DNA of 64,000 nucleotides from Metaphire vulgaris (GCA_018105865.1 CM030870.1:6719620-6783619); one strand, 5' to 3'. Shown: positions 10,650 to 22,266, counted from the first letter of the stretch. Numbers and translations are program-made. Notes: a model not told the origin generated them from the letters alone.

Positions 10650-10895
10650 CTGAAGTTTGAGCTTGTAAAATAGACTCATGATCACTTGTCTGACTGTCGA
10701 CTGGTGCCTCTGTCTGACACGAGGTTGATTTGTGGTTGGGGGAAGTTTTCTTCACCAAACCCGGCAGTGGGATGCAAATGGCAGGCATGTCATGCACACG
10801 TCCTCCTGTATTTCCCAGTATGATGTGATCATCACGCACCAAAATGCAGCCATTGATGTGCAGTGTTTCTGGGGTGACAATATAGTAACCATTTC
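10650..10895 (-). CDS. STOX: Storkhead-box protein, exon 3 (end of winged helix)
   Basis: Acceptor ctgttag, phase 1, 82 codons, donor tcag|gtaatt. It opens NGYYIVTPETLHING, matching the conserved GYFIVTP motif that closes the STOX winged-helix region, then runs into Ser/Thr/Gln-rich sequence. The join to exon 2 reads YHSG/NGYYIVTP, as in the family. Confidence 0.9.
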
Positions 10896-11143
10896 CTAAC
10901 AGACATAAAAATCTTACTTCATAAATAATTAATTCATAAAGGAAAAACACAGAAACACTAAACGTACAGACTGTTTAAATGTATACTGGTAGTCATAATA
11001 AACAAACACTGGCAAGTTATTATGTAAAAGGCTTTAAAACAAAGACCAGAGGCATATTCTGCTATAGTAATCTACTCTGTTAGCCAATTCATTAAAAACC
11101 AGCTTGCTAGTGCAAACAATGTTCTCAATTAATTAAAACCTCG

Positions 11144-11220
11144 TTAACCCCTTAACTGGGTGCCCCGAGTAACACTCGTCCATTTTACATTGAGTTACAA
11201 ATAGTTGCCCAGGTAAGGGG

Positions 11221-11224
<4 letters not shown>
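11144..11224. mobile_element. TTAA-flanked mini-MITE (subfamily 1), next to (TA)n
   Basis: Starts ttaaccccttaactgggtgc and ends caggtaaggggttat, giving an inverted-repeat element of about 80 bp between TTAA-type ends, as piggyBac-derived MITEs have. It is the reverse complement of the copy at 44100-44180. A TA array of about 42 units follows (11222-11306). Confidence 0.75.
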
Positions 11225-11309
<85 letters not shown>

Positions 11310-11654
11310 TCCAGAAAATTTGGCAAAATGAAAGGTTGCCAATAGTTATAAAAATGTTAGTAAAATTAAATGTCAGCAAAAGTTAGCAGAAAGTTAGCCA
11401 CGTATGCCACGTTCAACCATTCACCAAGCACATACATCTCTGTCTGTATCACTGCCTTCTAACCAGCATATGCAATAAGCATTGATTACTAGCTAGACTA
11501 TTATAAAAATCGCCAAAATGACTATTGAAACAATTGGCACTAAAATAGAAAGACACCAGCATTACAGAATCAATCTAAGAAATGGTCAGAATATGCAGTC
11601 TCTGCACAAAAGAAAATGAGATGTGAAAAACAAATTTATTTTCACGTTTCTCAC

Positions 11655-11885
11655 CAGAATGATAAATTTTTCTGTCCTTCAAAAGCTGGTCAAGCGTTCC
11701 ATAAACAATCGCCTCGCTTGGCTGTTGAATAGTTGAAAAATATTCACTAAGTTGGGCAAGGATGACGTCGAACGTAGCACACACTTGGACACGGTTGCAA
11801 TCGGAAATGATCATGCACAGAATGTCTGTCAGAGGAGTGTAAGGAGTCTGACTCATGAAATGAATTTGTAACCCAGAGACTTCGC
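11655..11885 (-). CDS. STOX: Storkhead-box protein, exon 2 (winged-helix core)
   Basis: 77 codons, phase 1 to phase 1, between acceptor aaattcag and donor tctg|gtgaga. It encodes SQTPYTPLTDILCMIISDCN through VYGTLDQLLKDRKIYHSG, closely matching the vertebrate storkhead winged-helix core (FIPLAEVLCCAISDMN through TLIKERKIYHTG). STOX proteins are nuclear winged-helix regulators, known in vertebrates from placental and neural studies and as C. elegans HAM-1. This is the diagnostic exon for the gene. Confidence 0.95.
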
Positions 11886-12237
11886 CTGAATTTTTAAAAA
11901 AGCAAATCAAAAAGCTTTAACTGCTTCTACAAAAGGAGCCGATAGGAAATCACTTCAGAAATAAAAACATGAATGTGATTCTGACACAAATCATACAAGT
12001 GTAGTTTGCTTTCAACAGTTCACTGCCTGAGTCATGCAATATATTCAGCATTTTAATTATTCAGAAGCACAGTTAAGTCCCTAGTATTCCAAATGGACAA
12101 CATCATAAAATCAACAGACATAATTATCTTGTGTCAAAAATTCAGCTGAAATAAGAGCTGAGAAGCTGTTTCCTTTGCAGAAAACCGAAATAAAAAAAAA
12201 TCAGCCAACGATCAGATATCAAGCATCTTGCCACTGG

Positions 12238-12238
<1 letters not shown>

Positions 12239-12306
<68 letters not shown>
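12239..12306. repeat. (TA)n array in STOX intron 1
   Basis: About 33 TA units. It is followed at 12321-12372 by a minus-strand SINE tail (aacaaggtttaaagtggttc, then agaaccactg). Confidence 0.95.
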
Positions 12307-12309
<3 letters not shown>

Positions 12310-12320
12310 TATAGTATAAC

Positions 12321-12372
12321 AAGGTTTAAAGTGGTTCAGTAGGGACTGCCCTGTGTGAGAACCACTGTATCA
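12321..12372 (-). mobile_element. SINE 3' body fragment
   Basis: On the minus strand it reads agtggttctcacacagggca and then actgaaccactttaaacctt. The same segment occurs near 25771, 28020, 34707, 35143, 41428, 47868, 57277 and 62560, usually beside a trinucleotide array. Confidence 0.75.
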
Positions 12373-12489
12373 GTTTCAGACAGTTCACTAAATAATCACA
12401 ACCTGCTACTACCTAATCACTGTGCTAAAATATCTTATCTAAGCCCGAGATTCTTGATTCAATCAAATTTTCCAATTGCGGTTCCCTAC

Positions 12490-12832
12490 CTGCAGAATGA
12501 ATAGTAAACCCCTGAGGTGATCGGAGGACTTTCGTCGACCAGGCCGTCAACAGCGTGTCCAGATAGATATCTCGACCGGTGACCAACAGGCACGGAGGGT
12601 CGCAAAGAAACCCGGCAAACCTTACACCCTCGACGCTCTCCCTCAGGTGCGGATTCCAGTAACACGTTCGATTCTCCTCGACAAAATCGTGGAAAATCTC
12701 TCGTTCCGTTCGACCGAGAGGACCGCACGGTCGTCGGGAGCCGTCGGTCCCGGGGTCAATCCCGTCATTCTCGGGTTTTAGTGAGACTGCAACGCAGCGG
12801 AGTGGGTCCATTTGGACGCTGTTTGCAGACAT
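12490..12832 (-). CDS. STOX: Storkhead-box protein, exon 1 with start codon
   Basis: ATG at 12832-12830 opens 114 codons plus one base, ending at donor ctgcag|gtaggg (phase 1). It includes FVEENRTCYWNPHLRESVEG, then a hydrophobic stretch, then SPQGFTIHSAG. Vertebrate STOX1 has RANARCFWNARLARA and PPRGFRIRAVG at equivalent places. The context ccaaggga before the ATG is acceptable. The gene runs head-to-tail behind the Rap exchange factor, only about 0.5 kb from that gene's probable poly(A) site, so its promoter should lie in 12833-13330. Confidence 0.9.
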
Positions 12833-13331
12833 TCCCTTGGAATTTCTTACATTTCAACGCACGTTTAATTGATACAATTAAAATATTTTAAAATATCAAG
12901 ATTATTTAACCGCTTGAACAGAAAATTAGCGTAGACTAATCCTACGAAATACAGCCATTTCAAATGTTGTCGTCGCCAAAGGATCCGCGCAGCAAAAAAT
13001 GTCTCCGTTATAAACCATCCGCCTATGGTGTAACGAATTTCCCCGTTATAACTATCTGCCCTCGTTGAGAATGAAATCAACTGATCAATCTAGGAATGAC
13101 GAGGAGGAAATGAAAAATGCTTGCGCGTTTTGTCTACATTTGAAAATGCGCAGTTCGATATTTCGAAGGTTCGACATTCCGATGGCGTCTTAACGTTATT
13201 GGATGGGCACAACAGTGGTTCTCAAACATAGCAACCTACTGAACAAGTTCAAACCTTGTTATTATTGTTATTGCAATATTCAATTACAGTATCTACTTCA
13301 CCTAGTCCTCTTCCCATCACCAATGCTCACT

Positions 13332-14147
13332 ATTTTATTACACCAGATTGTCCCTCTCTCACATTCACCAGGGCGATTCCACAATACTCGCATTTTTGTC
13401 CTGCCATGTACGATGTATACTGATTTCTGTACATTAAATAATTGCATGTGGCTGTTTGTCACGTATATACTTATATAGGCAATATTTAGAAAAAGCTTAC
13501 ACGACTACATTAACTACAACCATTCTGCAACATTTTCAAATACATTATAAAGTAATGTACCTATTAGCTTTTCTTTAGTATTTTGCTATCAAAGAAACTA
13601 GCCTTCAAAGTCTCGACAATGTTTCAATTATCACAGTCATCCAGTAATTAATTGCAATACTGTTCACAGTACATACAGAAACACTTTCCATGCATTCCAC
13701 TACAATATCCCGGTATACGCTACTGAGTTTGCTTTCTAAATTTTCGTTACCAATACCATCTTGCTTTGCAGGTTATTCAGTTCAAAAAAATGTTTAGTTT
13801 GCTTTAGAAAAAAATACATGTATTACAAAAGAAGTATTCACTACTATCCAATTCTTTTTTAAAATAATTTACAAAAAATTATATCCGGCTAATACACGAA
13901 AATCCTTCTGCCAGAGGTAACCAATCCAACATGTCAGCTCTAAAAACAGCTGAATCAAGGCACATGATCTAACAGTTCTGTTGCACGCTGATTAAGCCGG
14001 ATTTTCGTCCCAAATTGATTGTCATGGACTCATACAGTTCCAACTGAACATGTATGAACTGCTCTATGCAGCAAAATAGTAGAACCATCCACTGGATTAG
14101 TCATGATCTGCCTTTTGTTCCTACGCTGCAAACTGCCTTGTTCTTCC
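13332..14147 (-). other. Probable 3' UTR of the Rap exchange factor gene
   Basis: Non-coding AT-rich DNA beyond the VSIV stop. A minus-strand AATAAA (plus strand tttatt, about 13332-13337) is the first clear poly(A) signal. No open frame of interest. Confidence 0.5.
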
Positions 14148-14188
14148 TCATACAATGGATACCAACTCTTCCACGTCGTCAGAAAGAT
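14148..14188 (-). CDS. RAPGEF2/6-like: Rap GEF (PDZ-GEF), last coding exon with PDZ-ligand tail
   Basis: Acceptor attcaaatag, phase 1, then 13 codons ending LSDDVEELVSIV and TGA. Vertebrate RAPGEF2 and RAPGEF6 end in an acidic stretch followed by EQVSAV, a class I PDZ ligand. The matching acidic stretch, VSxV ending and correct phase from the exon at 14947 make this the true C-terminus, even though the exon is too short to stand out alone. Confidence 0.85.
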
Positions 14189-14795
14189 CTATTTGAATAA
14201 TGAAAGCAGGGCAAATGTAAAATAGCAAAACATATAACATAATCTAACCATCATAAATTCATTAGTGCAAATAAATTAATCAAATATGCATTGTACCAGG
14301 ATAAAACATAACATAGACAAGATCAGAGCACAAAACAATGGTATGTGGCACTAGCATATCCATGGGGGCACAGAGGGGCCAGGCCCACTTATTCTGACTG
14401 GGGCCCATTGTGGGGTTTGGGCAAAACCGTAAAAAATTTGTGGGGTGAGGGACGATAGGTAGCATGAGCAAAGAGAATACGTGAACATGCAAAGAATTCC
14501 TTGATGAGCTTTGTTTTTGGTCATTAGAGACTTTTAACCCAAATATATCAAAGTGCCCCACCCCAGTGACTTTGCTAGGCTTCCAGAATGAGTAAAAATT
14601 GAAATTACAGTCAACAAGTAAACAAAAAGGTAGGGAACTCCCCCTTGACGACCTTAATGGTCGGTCTATGGCTAACAGAGAATTTCAACTTTGTTGATTT
14701 AAACATATAACTCATTGTTATTTATTTTTATTGGACTCTGTAATGTGCCCTTGCTCCTGACATTTTGGTAATATAGCACACAAGAAATTGTCAGT

Positions 14796-14798
<3 letters not shown>

Positions 14799-14856
<58 letters not shown>

Positions 14857-14865
14857 TAATAATAG
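14799..14865. repeat. (AAT)n microsatellite
   Basis: About 20 AAT units in the last intron of the Rap GEF gene. The poly-Ile frame through it is an artefact. Confidence 0.95.
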
Positions 14866-14946
14866 GCTCAAAACCAAATACTACAATAATATCAACAATA
14901 ACTGACAAATAGAAAGATTATAAGACAAATATGGAAAAAAACCAAC

Positions 14947-15138
14947 CATCACAGTCGACTTCATTCCAGACAAATTCGGATATTATATCCGCATTTTCCG
15001 CGCCACTGCTGGACAATGTTCTACGATGGTTGTAATTCACGCGGTCGCGGCGCTTTCTTGGCTCTTCGAGATGGCGCAGTGCGTCTAAACTGTTGCGACA
15101 CGACAAACCAGTGTCCTTGCCAAATGCATATCTTGACC
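14947..15138 (-). CDS. RAPGEF2/6-like: Rap GEF, tail exon
   Basis: 192 bp between acceptor ttttcatctag and donor gatg|gttggt, phase 1 to phase 1. It encodes a charged segment (SLDALRHLEEPRKRRDRVN, then HRRTLSSSGAENADIISEF) lying in the variable Ser-rich tail of this family. It splices in phase to the VSIV exon. Local GC content is higher than the flanking introns, as expected of coding sequence. Confidence 0.8.
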
Positions 15139-16248
15139 CTAGATGAAAAGCATTGCAGTACTGTACCTTCACTGTACACAGAATACTGGAGCCATTAATT
15201 AATAAAAAAGAACTGGTTTGACGTTATAGCTTTTAAAATTTAAGGAAATTCTGAAATGTAGAAGAGTTGTTGCTGAGTTTGAAATTCCCACATTTTCCTA
15301 TTATATTAAACATCTATAATGCTGACCCTTGCTCTTTAATTAGCTCGTTTGGCTTAACTGTGCACCTCTATGACATTCAATGCGAAAGCTAAAGTCTCAC
15401 TACTTTACCCTGTGACTTCAATGCCAGGAGCATCTCTGAGTAAAAATAGAAGAGGCGCTATACAAATGCCACATTACATTACATCTAATGCAAGTCAATA
15501 TCATTCTTTTTCTTATTTTAAACCATAAGCGTAAACTTCTATTAGGCCCTAGGGCTCAACTCCCCACTTTTTGAGGGGCTACTATAGGGAAAGCCTAAAG
15601 GGAAGGTATAGGGTTGGCTCCCACTTTTTCATCTAAGTTTTTACACCAATGCTTTAAACCAAACAAATTGCATATTTGAGATTTTCACTGAAATTTTCTT
15701 GTAAACTCTGCCATAGTCTCCAATAAGTGCCAGAGTAGCCCATACTCAAAATGAGTCAACATCAGCAAAATCTCCAAATTGGAGAATACGGTTACCTCTA
15801 TGCTTTTCACCATTTCTTCTGTGCCTCTGGATGCTGCCTGAGTTCTGTGGAGCTAACAATTGACAAATAACAGTACAACATAAACTACAACATAAACTTT
15901 TATGGCCACTTTCAAGAACTAAAAGCTAAGATGAATATATGGATAATAGGTTCCATAACATCAAAAAGCTGCAGGGGCCCACAAAAGTCACGTGCTGACC
16001 CTGGATAGATTACTGGTAATAAATTTTCAGGTCTGGATCAGAGCTGGGTGATGCAATGTGATTGAAGACAGTGGTCAATTTTGTTCAAAAACTGTACAAC
16101 ATTCTATTTATAGACAACCTAAAATTACATGCACCAGTAAATGCACATTTCAAACACTCGAATCTCACAGAAACACAACGATAGCAAAATTTCTGTTCTT
16201 GAAATTGAATTGAGTACTTATATAGGACACTAGCTTGCCAGCACGTAC

Positions 16249-16484
16249 CTGATGACGACAATACTGATGAATGCTCTTGTGCAAGTGTTTGAGAAACCAA
16301 TTCTATCTGAGAGGTTAATTCTGGTCGTACGTTGATTAGAATTCCCGGCCCGGCTCAGGTTCGCTGCTCGATGGACTTAGGCCGTCAAGAACCGATGATC
16401 CAATGGAGCTGTGACCAGAATCCGAATCCATTTGACAATGAGTATTTTCAATCGGCGTGTTTTGATTCGGTTTATCCACAGAAC
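16249..16484 (-). CDS. RAPGEF2/6-like: Rap GEF, tail exon with a reading-frame break
   Basis: Acceptor tttgctag (phase 1) and donor tcatcag|gtacgt. The first part encodes CQMDSDSGHSSIGSSVLDG, matching the vertebrate SDSGHSEISSRSSIV region, then reads EPEPGREF and a stop at 16336. In another frame the downstream part is open (PELTSQIELVSQTLAQEHSS) and leaves the exon in the phase that exon 14947-15138 needs. Exon length is 236 bp where a multiple of three is required, so one base is missing, most likely in the run ccgggccggg near 16345-16355. It could be an assembly error, a true frameshift, or a shorter isoform ending GREF. Confidence 0.75.
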
Positions 16485-16916
16485 CTAGCAAAAGTAGAAC
16501 AATCCGATGGCGAAAAAATCATCCATAACTTTAAAATGAACACACGATCAAAATCCCATGTAATTGAAAACCATATCAACATCATCAGGACAACTCACCA
16601 TTAGGCTATTTCCAAGTTTGATTCAACCATAGTAAGGTTCTGGGCTGTGTAATAACTGTAACTGTTTCTAGGCCCAAACAATTAGAGGGTGGATCAGTGA
16701 AAACGGTGAATAGTCCGAAACTCAGCTCAAAAATATTACCCATTGTGGAACCTTTAATAATATTAGGGCATTTTTCTCTCATAATCAAGTCAATGTCATG
16801 GTCAAGGCCAGAAGTCAAGGTTAAGTAGTGTAAGTAAAGCATGGAAGTCAAAGTCATTCATAGGATAAACTGATTGAATGAAAGAATGAATGAATCAATA
16901 AATGAATCAATGGATG

Positions 16917-16947
<31 letters not shown>

Positions 16948-17122
16948 GAATTGATGGATGAATCGAATCAATCAATCAATCAGTCAATCAGTCAGTCAGT
17001 CAATCAATCAATCACTAGAGCTAATCTCTTTCCAAACAAACATATCCAAAAATAGCAGTGGAAATACAAGAATGACAAATGAGGCAGTTATCAATAACAA
17101 ATCAGTCTTCAAGAAGTCTCAC

Positions 17123-17401
17123 ACATCGATTGCAATCGCTGTTCGCAGGAGAACGGTTTTCCAACTCCAGAAACCGAAGAACTTTCCTCGGAGAGATTGA
17201 CGACCGCAAGCAGCGGAAGTCGCTTCTTCACCCGACGAAAGTCGAGCGCGCGACAACTGACATCAGCCAAATGGGAATGGCGGTCGATGGATGGAACACA
17301 AGACGAGTCAATAGGCAGGGAGCGATGCTTCTTTGGATCAACTGGATGACTGCGGTCGGACAACGACAGCATTTTACGAACGGACGATGGCGAACTGGAC
17401 C
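17123..17401 (-). CDS. RAPGEF2/6-like: Rap GEF, tail exon with conserved SLS motif
   Basis: 279 bp, phase 1 to phase 1, acceptor tgtttcctag and donor gatgt|gtgaga. SSVRKMLSLSDRS resembles the vertebrate QALKKILSLSEEGS segment. The remainder is Ser-rich and basic. Plus-strand frames over this region are shadows. Confidence 0.85.
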
Positions 17402-17821
17402 CTAGGAAACATTTTTGTCATTATATGTATGGTAGAACATCGTCATTATGTACTTTACGGGTCTGTAAAACTTAGTACGTTGTATCTAATGTACGTTATA
17501 TCCTCCAATACCGCTCAATATACGGTAGTGCATTGCGGTACGTTATAACCGAGGCCATAATAATTAAGTTCTACTGTGCAAGTATTGTAAATGATAGGGG
17601 TGTGATGGAGTAGTGGTGTGATTTGTGCATGCAATCCGTGTCATAAATGCCAACTGGACCTACCTTACCGCCATCATCATCATCACCACCGCCGCCACCA
17701 TCAATGTAAATAATAGTGATGCAGTAGCTTGTGACAATACAAGTGACAGACTGTACTGGAATATAATATCAGAATACAGCCATGACAGTATTCATGGTTA
17801 TTCCAAAATCAATCAACTTAC

Positions 17822-17917
17822 CAAAAGCAGTTACTTGAAAGTTGGTTGAGGCACTAAAGTCTGATATGAAGCTCTGTGTACTGCCAGTTGGGTCGGCCCT
17901 CTTCTGATGTGTCTGGC
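17822..17917 (-). CDS. RAPGEF2/6-like: Rap GEF, short tail exon
   Basis: 96 bp between acceptor ttcttgttag and a strong donor cttttg|gtaagt, phase 1 to phase 1. It encodes QTHQKRADPTGSTQSFISDF and onward, polar sequence just after the last conserved helix, where vertebrate orthologues are also variable. Phase agrees with both neighbours. A weaker donor at 17834 would not. Confidence 0.8.
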
Positions 17918-17999
17918 CTAACAAGAAAGAAATTCGTAATAATAATTTCACAAGAAAATGCCTGTCAGACTGTAGTACATCCCACAAATTCTATTATTC

Positions 18000-19516
18000 T
18001 GCCTAACCTGTGATGATGATGATGATACTCAAGTATTAAATCAATTAACAAGTCAACTATGTAAAGTAATTATAATTAGTAAGTATTTTAATCACAAAAA
18101 CTTTACAGATATTAAAATTCAATTTAAATATTTAAATATTTAATTCATGCCTAGTCTCAATGGTGCTACTGTTTTATAATATTAATAATGTTGCTGATGC
18201 AATGTGCAATGCCATTGCTTCAAAAACCCTGCTTTAGAACAGTGGTTTTCAGGCCCCTTTGTGGCATGACCCACATTTTTATTATTTTATTTTTTTTGCG
18301 GCAAACCGGTCGAGTTAAGCAGACGTGCTGCTAGGTTTCTGGAATGAGCAAAAAATAAATTACAGTCAACAAGCAAACAAAAAGTAGGGACCCCCCACCC
18401 CTGACGACCTTAATTGTCAGTCTATGGGTAATAGACAATTTCTACTTTGTTGATTTAACCGTATTAAAGCTAAAAGCCAAATACTACAAAAATATCAACA
18501 ATAACTGACAAAAAATCAGAAAAATCATAAGTCAAATATGGAAAAAACAAAGCTTAACAGGAAATTGTAATGCACTACAATTATATAAAAGCCATCAATG
18601 AAGACTGTGTAAAAATAAGATCAATTGAAAACTGGAGAAAAACAAAATTGTACATTCCAAAGTATATATCAGAGTAAAAAACTCGACTCAGAACAATTTA
18701 AATCAACAATTGGTCAAATTTTGTGATAGTTTCCTTAAAGTTAATCTCAAACTATTACCTACATCACCTGCTGTGCCTTATATGCAAGCTGATTGAAACA
18801 AACAATATTAAACATACAAACCATTGAAAATTATAACATTTCATCGCTTATCAATTTCAATCGATATTAATTAATTTTGAAAATACTACTCTGTATTAAT
18901 GAACTGATCTAACACAACACAGTGATTTTAGAAAAAATTATACATCACTATCATTGCAATATTGTGAAATGTGCAACTTAGAAAAAAATTGGCATGCTTG
19001 TTTTCAGGTGCCAAAACTCACTGGCATAGCCATGGTTCCAGAATAGAGGGCACCAAGGTTTCTGCAAACCTTTTTCCAGATCTAAATTGGGAGTTTGAGG
19101 GAACATTGTGAATATCAATGGGGTCTCCATCCCAGCCAAGAAATTTAGTGTGATATTAGACTAAAATCTTGATATTTGGAGAAGCCTAGATATGACAGCA
19201 TATTGACAATCAAACTATCTCTAACTGGTAAACTGCTTTCATTGGTTTTGCACAAATCTCACCACTGGTGTAGGTTTGAATGGTGGGGGGTACAGAGGCC
19301 CGGCATATGTGCCCCTCTATGTGCCGCTAGTGCTAAAAATTGACACAGAACAGCTAATCATCACCATCATTCTCACCATCACAATCATCATCATCATCAT
19401 CAGAATCATAATAATCATCATCACCACCATCATAATCATCATAATCACAATCATAATACCGGGTAGTCATAATCATTATAATCACCACTACCACCACCAC
19501 CACCACCACCACCACC

Positions 19517-19550
<34 letters not shown>

Positions 19551-19735
19551 TCAATATATCAAAACACTTACATTGAAAACAGGACATTAACAAATATTTT
19601 ATAAGCAATTAAGCATTAGAAAAAGTTTCATTATTTTTGTGGGCCATTTCACACCACATGGCAGGCCAGAGCTCGCCGTGGGCTGCCATTTGAACACTCC
19701 TGTTCTAGAGGGACAAAGATAAGAACATAGCAACT
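18000..19735. other. Rap GEF intron, repeats only
   Basis: AT-rich intron with a family C-like fragment (about 19020-19190) and mixed ATC/ACC trinucleotide arrays at 19376-19557, whose poly-His and poly-Val frames are artefacts. No exon seen. Confidence 0.7.
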
Positions 19736-19754
19736 GGAAATGTGTACGGTATAC

Positions 19755-19854
19755 CTGGTGATTCACATGCGTTGGACATCTGTGCCAGTTTCGTCTCATC
19801 CTCAACAATTTTCAAATTGATCAGATACGTTCTAACACGCCTTGCCATCAAAGC
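19755..19854 (-). CDS. RAPGEF2/6-like: Rap GEF, exon after the catalytic domain
   Basis: 100 bp, acceptor gcttttgcag, phase 0 to phase 1. ALMARRVRTYLINLKIVEDE matches vertebrate [20 protein letters not shown], the helix that follows the catalytic RasGEF domain. Confidence 0.93.
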
Positions 19855-20422
19855 CTGCAAAAGCAAATTTCTTACGCTAATAAAATTTATCAACAATTTC
19901 CAAAGCTGTGGTCTAAAATTACCAAATCTACACCCAGTCAATTTTAAATGTGCAAACTTTTGCATTACATAATTATAAATTACTGATAAAAATAACGTAC
20001 AAAGTAAATGACATGGGCCAATGGAAAGAACCCATTAATACTGCATTGTCATAACTACCTCCTGGCCATAAGCATTCACAGAAATTTTTCAGGGGCAAAC
20101 ACAATGGTCACGGAATTTGTTTCTGAGGGTGGGGCAAAAAACAATGGTCACGGTTAATATTTTAACATGGTCTTCACATTTCACTGTGAAAATTTGGTAT
20201 TTTCATTTTCCAGGGGGGGGGCAAGTGCCCCCTCTTGCCCTAATGTGAAGGCACCCATGCTCCTGGTACTGGTGAACTAATAACCCCAGGAGCAAGGTTA
20301 AGCTATCCTAGTGGTGGTATCATGTGACTGCTAGCAACAGGATTATTTGAACCATGGTTTTCCCTGTGGCAATCCATAACTGTCTCACAACCAATAAATG
20401 ATTACAGTACCCTTTATGGCAG

Positions 20423-20453
<31 letters not shown>

Positions 20454-20497
20454 CCTAATGGGAAAGCAGCAAGTTATTAATATTTTGATAATTTTAC

Positions 20498-20626
20498 CTC
20501 ATCGTACATTTTCTTTGGACTGAGAACGGAGGAAGCCGTCGCTTTTCTGTGTCTTATTGTGCAGTGCACGGGTGTAGACAGGCACGAAAAATTAGGCAAA
20601 ATATTTTCATAAGGCCAAGATTTTCC
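20498..20626 (-). CDS. RAPGEF2/6-like: Rap GEF, exon with the KKMYDE motif
   Basis: 129 bp, phase 0 to phase 0, donor gatgag|gtaaaa. ATASSVLSPKKMYDE corresponds to vertebrate RRSSFLNAKKLYED. The 5' limit at 20626 (after gtgtttaag) is chosen because it keeps phase and begins GKSW, compatible with vertebrate KKKWRS. A shorter exon is possible. Confidence 0.8.
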
Positions 20627-20814
20627 CTTAAACACAAATTTATTTAAATGAACACCAAATAATTTTAAATCTGTCAATTAAACATGACGTATTTACAGTT
20701 CAAGAGCAGTCTAAATTTGACAGAACACAAACAAAACGATTAACTCAGAAGTGTGTAAATAATAAATCACATTTTTAAGTTCATTTTTACAAATTAAATG
20801 CAAATTTCTCTTAC

Positions 20815-20964
20815 ACATTTATCGCTGGAAGCAAGCCTATTGACCTGACGAATTTCTTTTGCAATCATTCGAAGCTTATCAAAATTAACCAGCCCATCAA
20901 CTCGAGAGTCATTCCCAAAATGAATGAATGTAAGGTCCTTTTTAACGAGAGGAAAAAATGGAAT
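20815..20964 (-). CDS. RAPGEF2/6-like: Rap GEF, catalytic domain exon (C-terminal part)
   Basis: 150 bp, phase 0 to phase 0, acceptor tttgtag, donor aaatgt|gtaaga. Encodes [20 protein letters not shown] and [17 protein letters not shown], nearly identical to the vertebrate sequence. This is the end of the RasGEF fold that opens the nucleotide site of Rap. Confidence 0.95.
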
Positions 20965-21383
20965 CTACAAAATAGTTTCAAAATTTCAAACAAAAACAAC
21001 ATTCTAACTATTGTGTATTTCATTTCAACTAGAATCCAATGTAACAGAATATTTATATAGCGCCTCTTCTGAAGAATAACTCAGAAGTGTTCCCGCTGTG
21101 ATTATAGTAGAACTTCGTCATAATGAAATCGGATATACAGTAATGTATACTTGGCTGTAACATACCACAATGCACAATTCCATGTGATGTGCCACCATAT
21201 TGGATGGTATTGGATATAACATACCTCGAATATTATGTACTAAATTTTACATACCCCCTTAAGTACATCATGCAACAAATGTAGCAAATCATACATTCAA
21301 AATTGCAATAAAAATCAATGAAACATCCCAATTGAAGCAAATGCTGAATCCATTAAGAAATTTATACAAGATTTTGAACTTAC

Positions 21384-21467
21384 CACAGGTGGGTGAGTAA
21401 GGTGAGCACCGAGCATGTTGCGATATTTTGACATGTTGCGTGATGGATCCATAACATCCTGCATTTC
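21384..21467 (-). CDS. RAPGEF2/6-like: Rap GEF, catalytic domain exon
   Basis: 84 bp, phase 0 to phase 0, acceptor taattttag, donor cctgtg|gtaagt. EMQDVMDPSRNMSKYRNML matches vertebrate DLQDLFDPSRNMAKYRNVL, a signature of the CDC25-type domain. Confidence 0.95.
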
Positions 21468-21932
21468 CTAAAATTAAAATCCTACACATATATATACATA
21501 TATATATACACATATATACATACATATATATATACATATAAATACACATATTTACACATATATACACATATAATTATATATACACATATATATATAAATT
21601 ATATTATACATAAACACACATTATACAATATATTACATTACACAATACATTACACAATACTTTATATTATACAGTACAAATATACACATATATACAATAT
21701 ATATATACATACATAATATAACATATATATATATACCTATATACAACACACACACATTTTGTTAAACGAAATGTATTGAAACTAGATCACAGTTTAATAA
21801 TTAATTAACTTGAGTTGCAATGCTGAAACTGTGACTGACATGACCCTGAGGTCAACAATTATTTCTAATTATGTAGCCCAGTATGCCGTTGATGAAACAA
21901 TTGATCACAACGAGGAAGAGAGAAAAACAGAC

Positions 21933-22060
21933 CTCAAACAGTTTCACGTATTTTGTCGACAGCTTTTCCCACGACTGATGCAGACGCGAAACAGACCCGT
22001 GACCAAGGCCACTGAGTATGGCAAAGAAAGAGTTGAAATTCTTTGCCATACGACAGTATT
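21933..22060 (-). CDS. RAPGEF2/6-like: Rap GEF, catalytic domain exon
   Basis: 128 bp, phase 1 to phase 0, acceptor cttttgcag, donor tttgag|gtctgt. CRMAKNFNSFFAILSGLGHG and WEKLSTKYVKLFE match the RasGEF core (CKNFNSMFAIISGLN, WEKLPNKYEKLFQ), including the NFN and SGL residues. Confidence 0.96.
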
Positions 22061-22080
22061 CTGCAAAAGCAAGAAAACTA

Positions 22081-22266
22081 CAGTGAAACCCGCTTAATTG
22101 CATAGGTGCCGTGCAAGCCTTGCTTATGCGATTAACTGGGCTATGCAAATAGCCGGGACGTCTGATAATTAATTGCACGCACAAAACACTGATTCGGGTT
22201 TTTATGTTGTTATGCGATTATGCGGGTTATGCAATTAAGCGGTATGCGATTAAGTGGGATCCACTG
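22081..22266. mobile_element. Pogo-like MITE, copy 1
   Basis: Flanked by TA on both sides (22079-22080 and 22267-22268). Inverted termini are cagtgaaacccgcttaattg and cgattaagtgggatccactg. It lies about 20 bp upstream of the catalytic exon 21933-22060, inside the intron. The second copy, in reverse orientation, is at 60239-60418. Confidence 0.85.

Noticed and set aside
11133..11342. Frames encoding Tyr/Ile repeats here and at other TA arrays
   Set aside because: Pure TA microsatellite translation, with no coding flank or splice evidence.
16880..17010. Tetranucleotide AATC/AATG runs resembling a CRISPR-like array
   Set aside because: Simple imperfect tandem repeat with no spacers, in a eukaryotic intron.
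17662..17748. An exon-like segment (attccag acceptor, gatggcg|gtaagg donor) in the Rap GEF tail
   Set aside because: Its phases would allow inclusion, but it encodes an ATG/GGC repeat-derived run, and the neighbours splice in phase without it.
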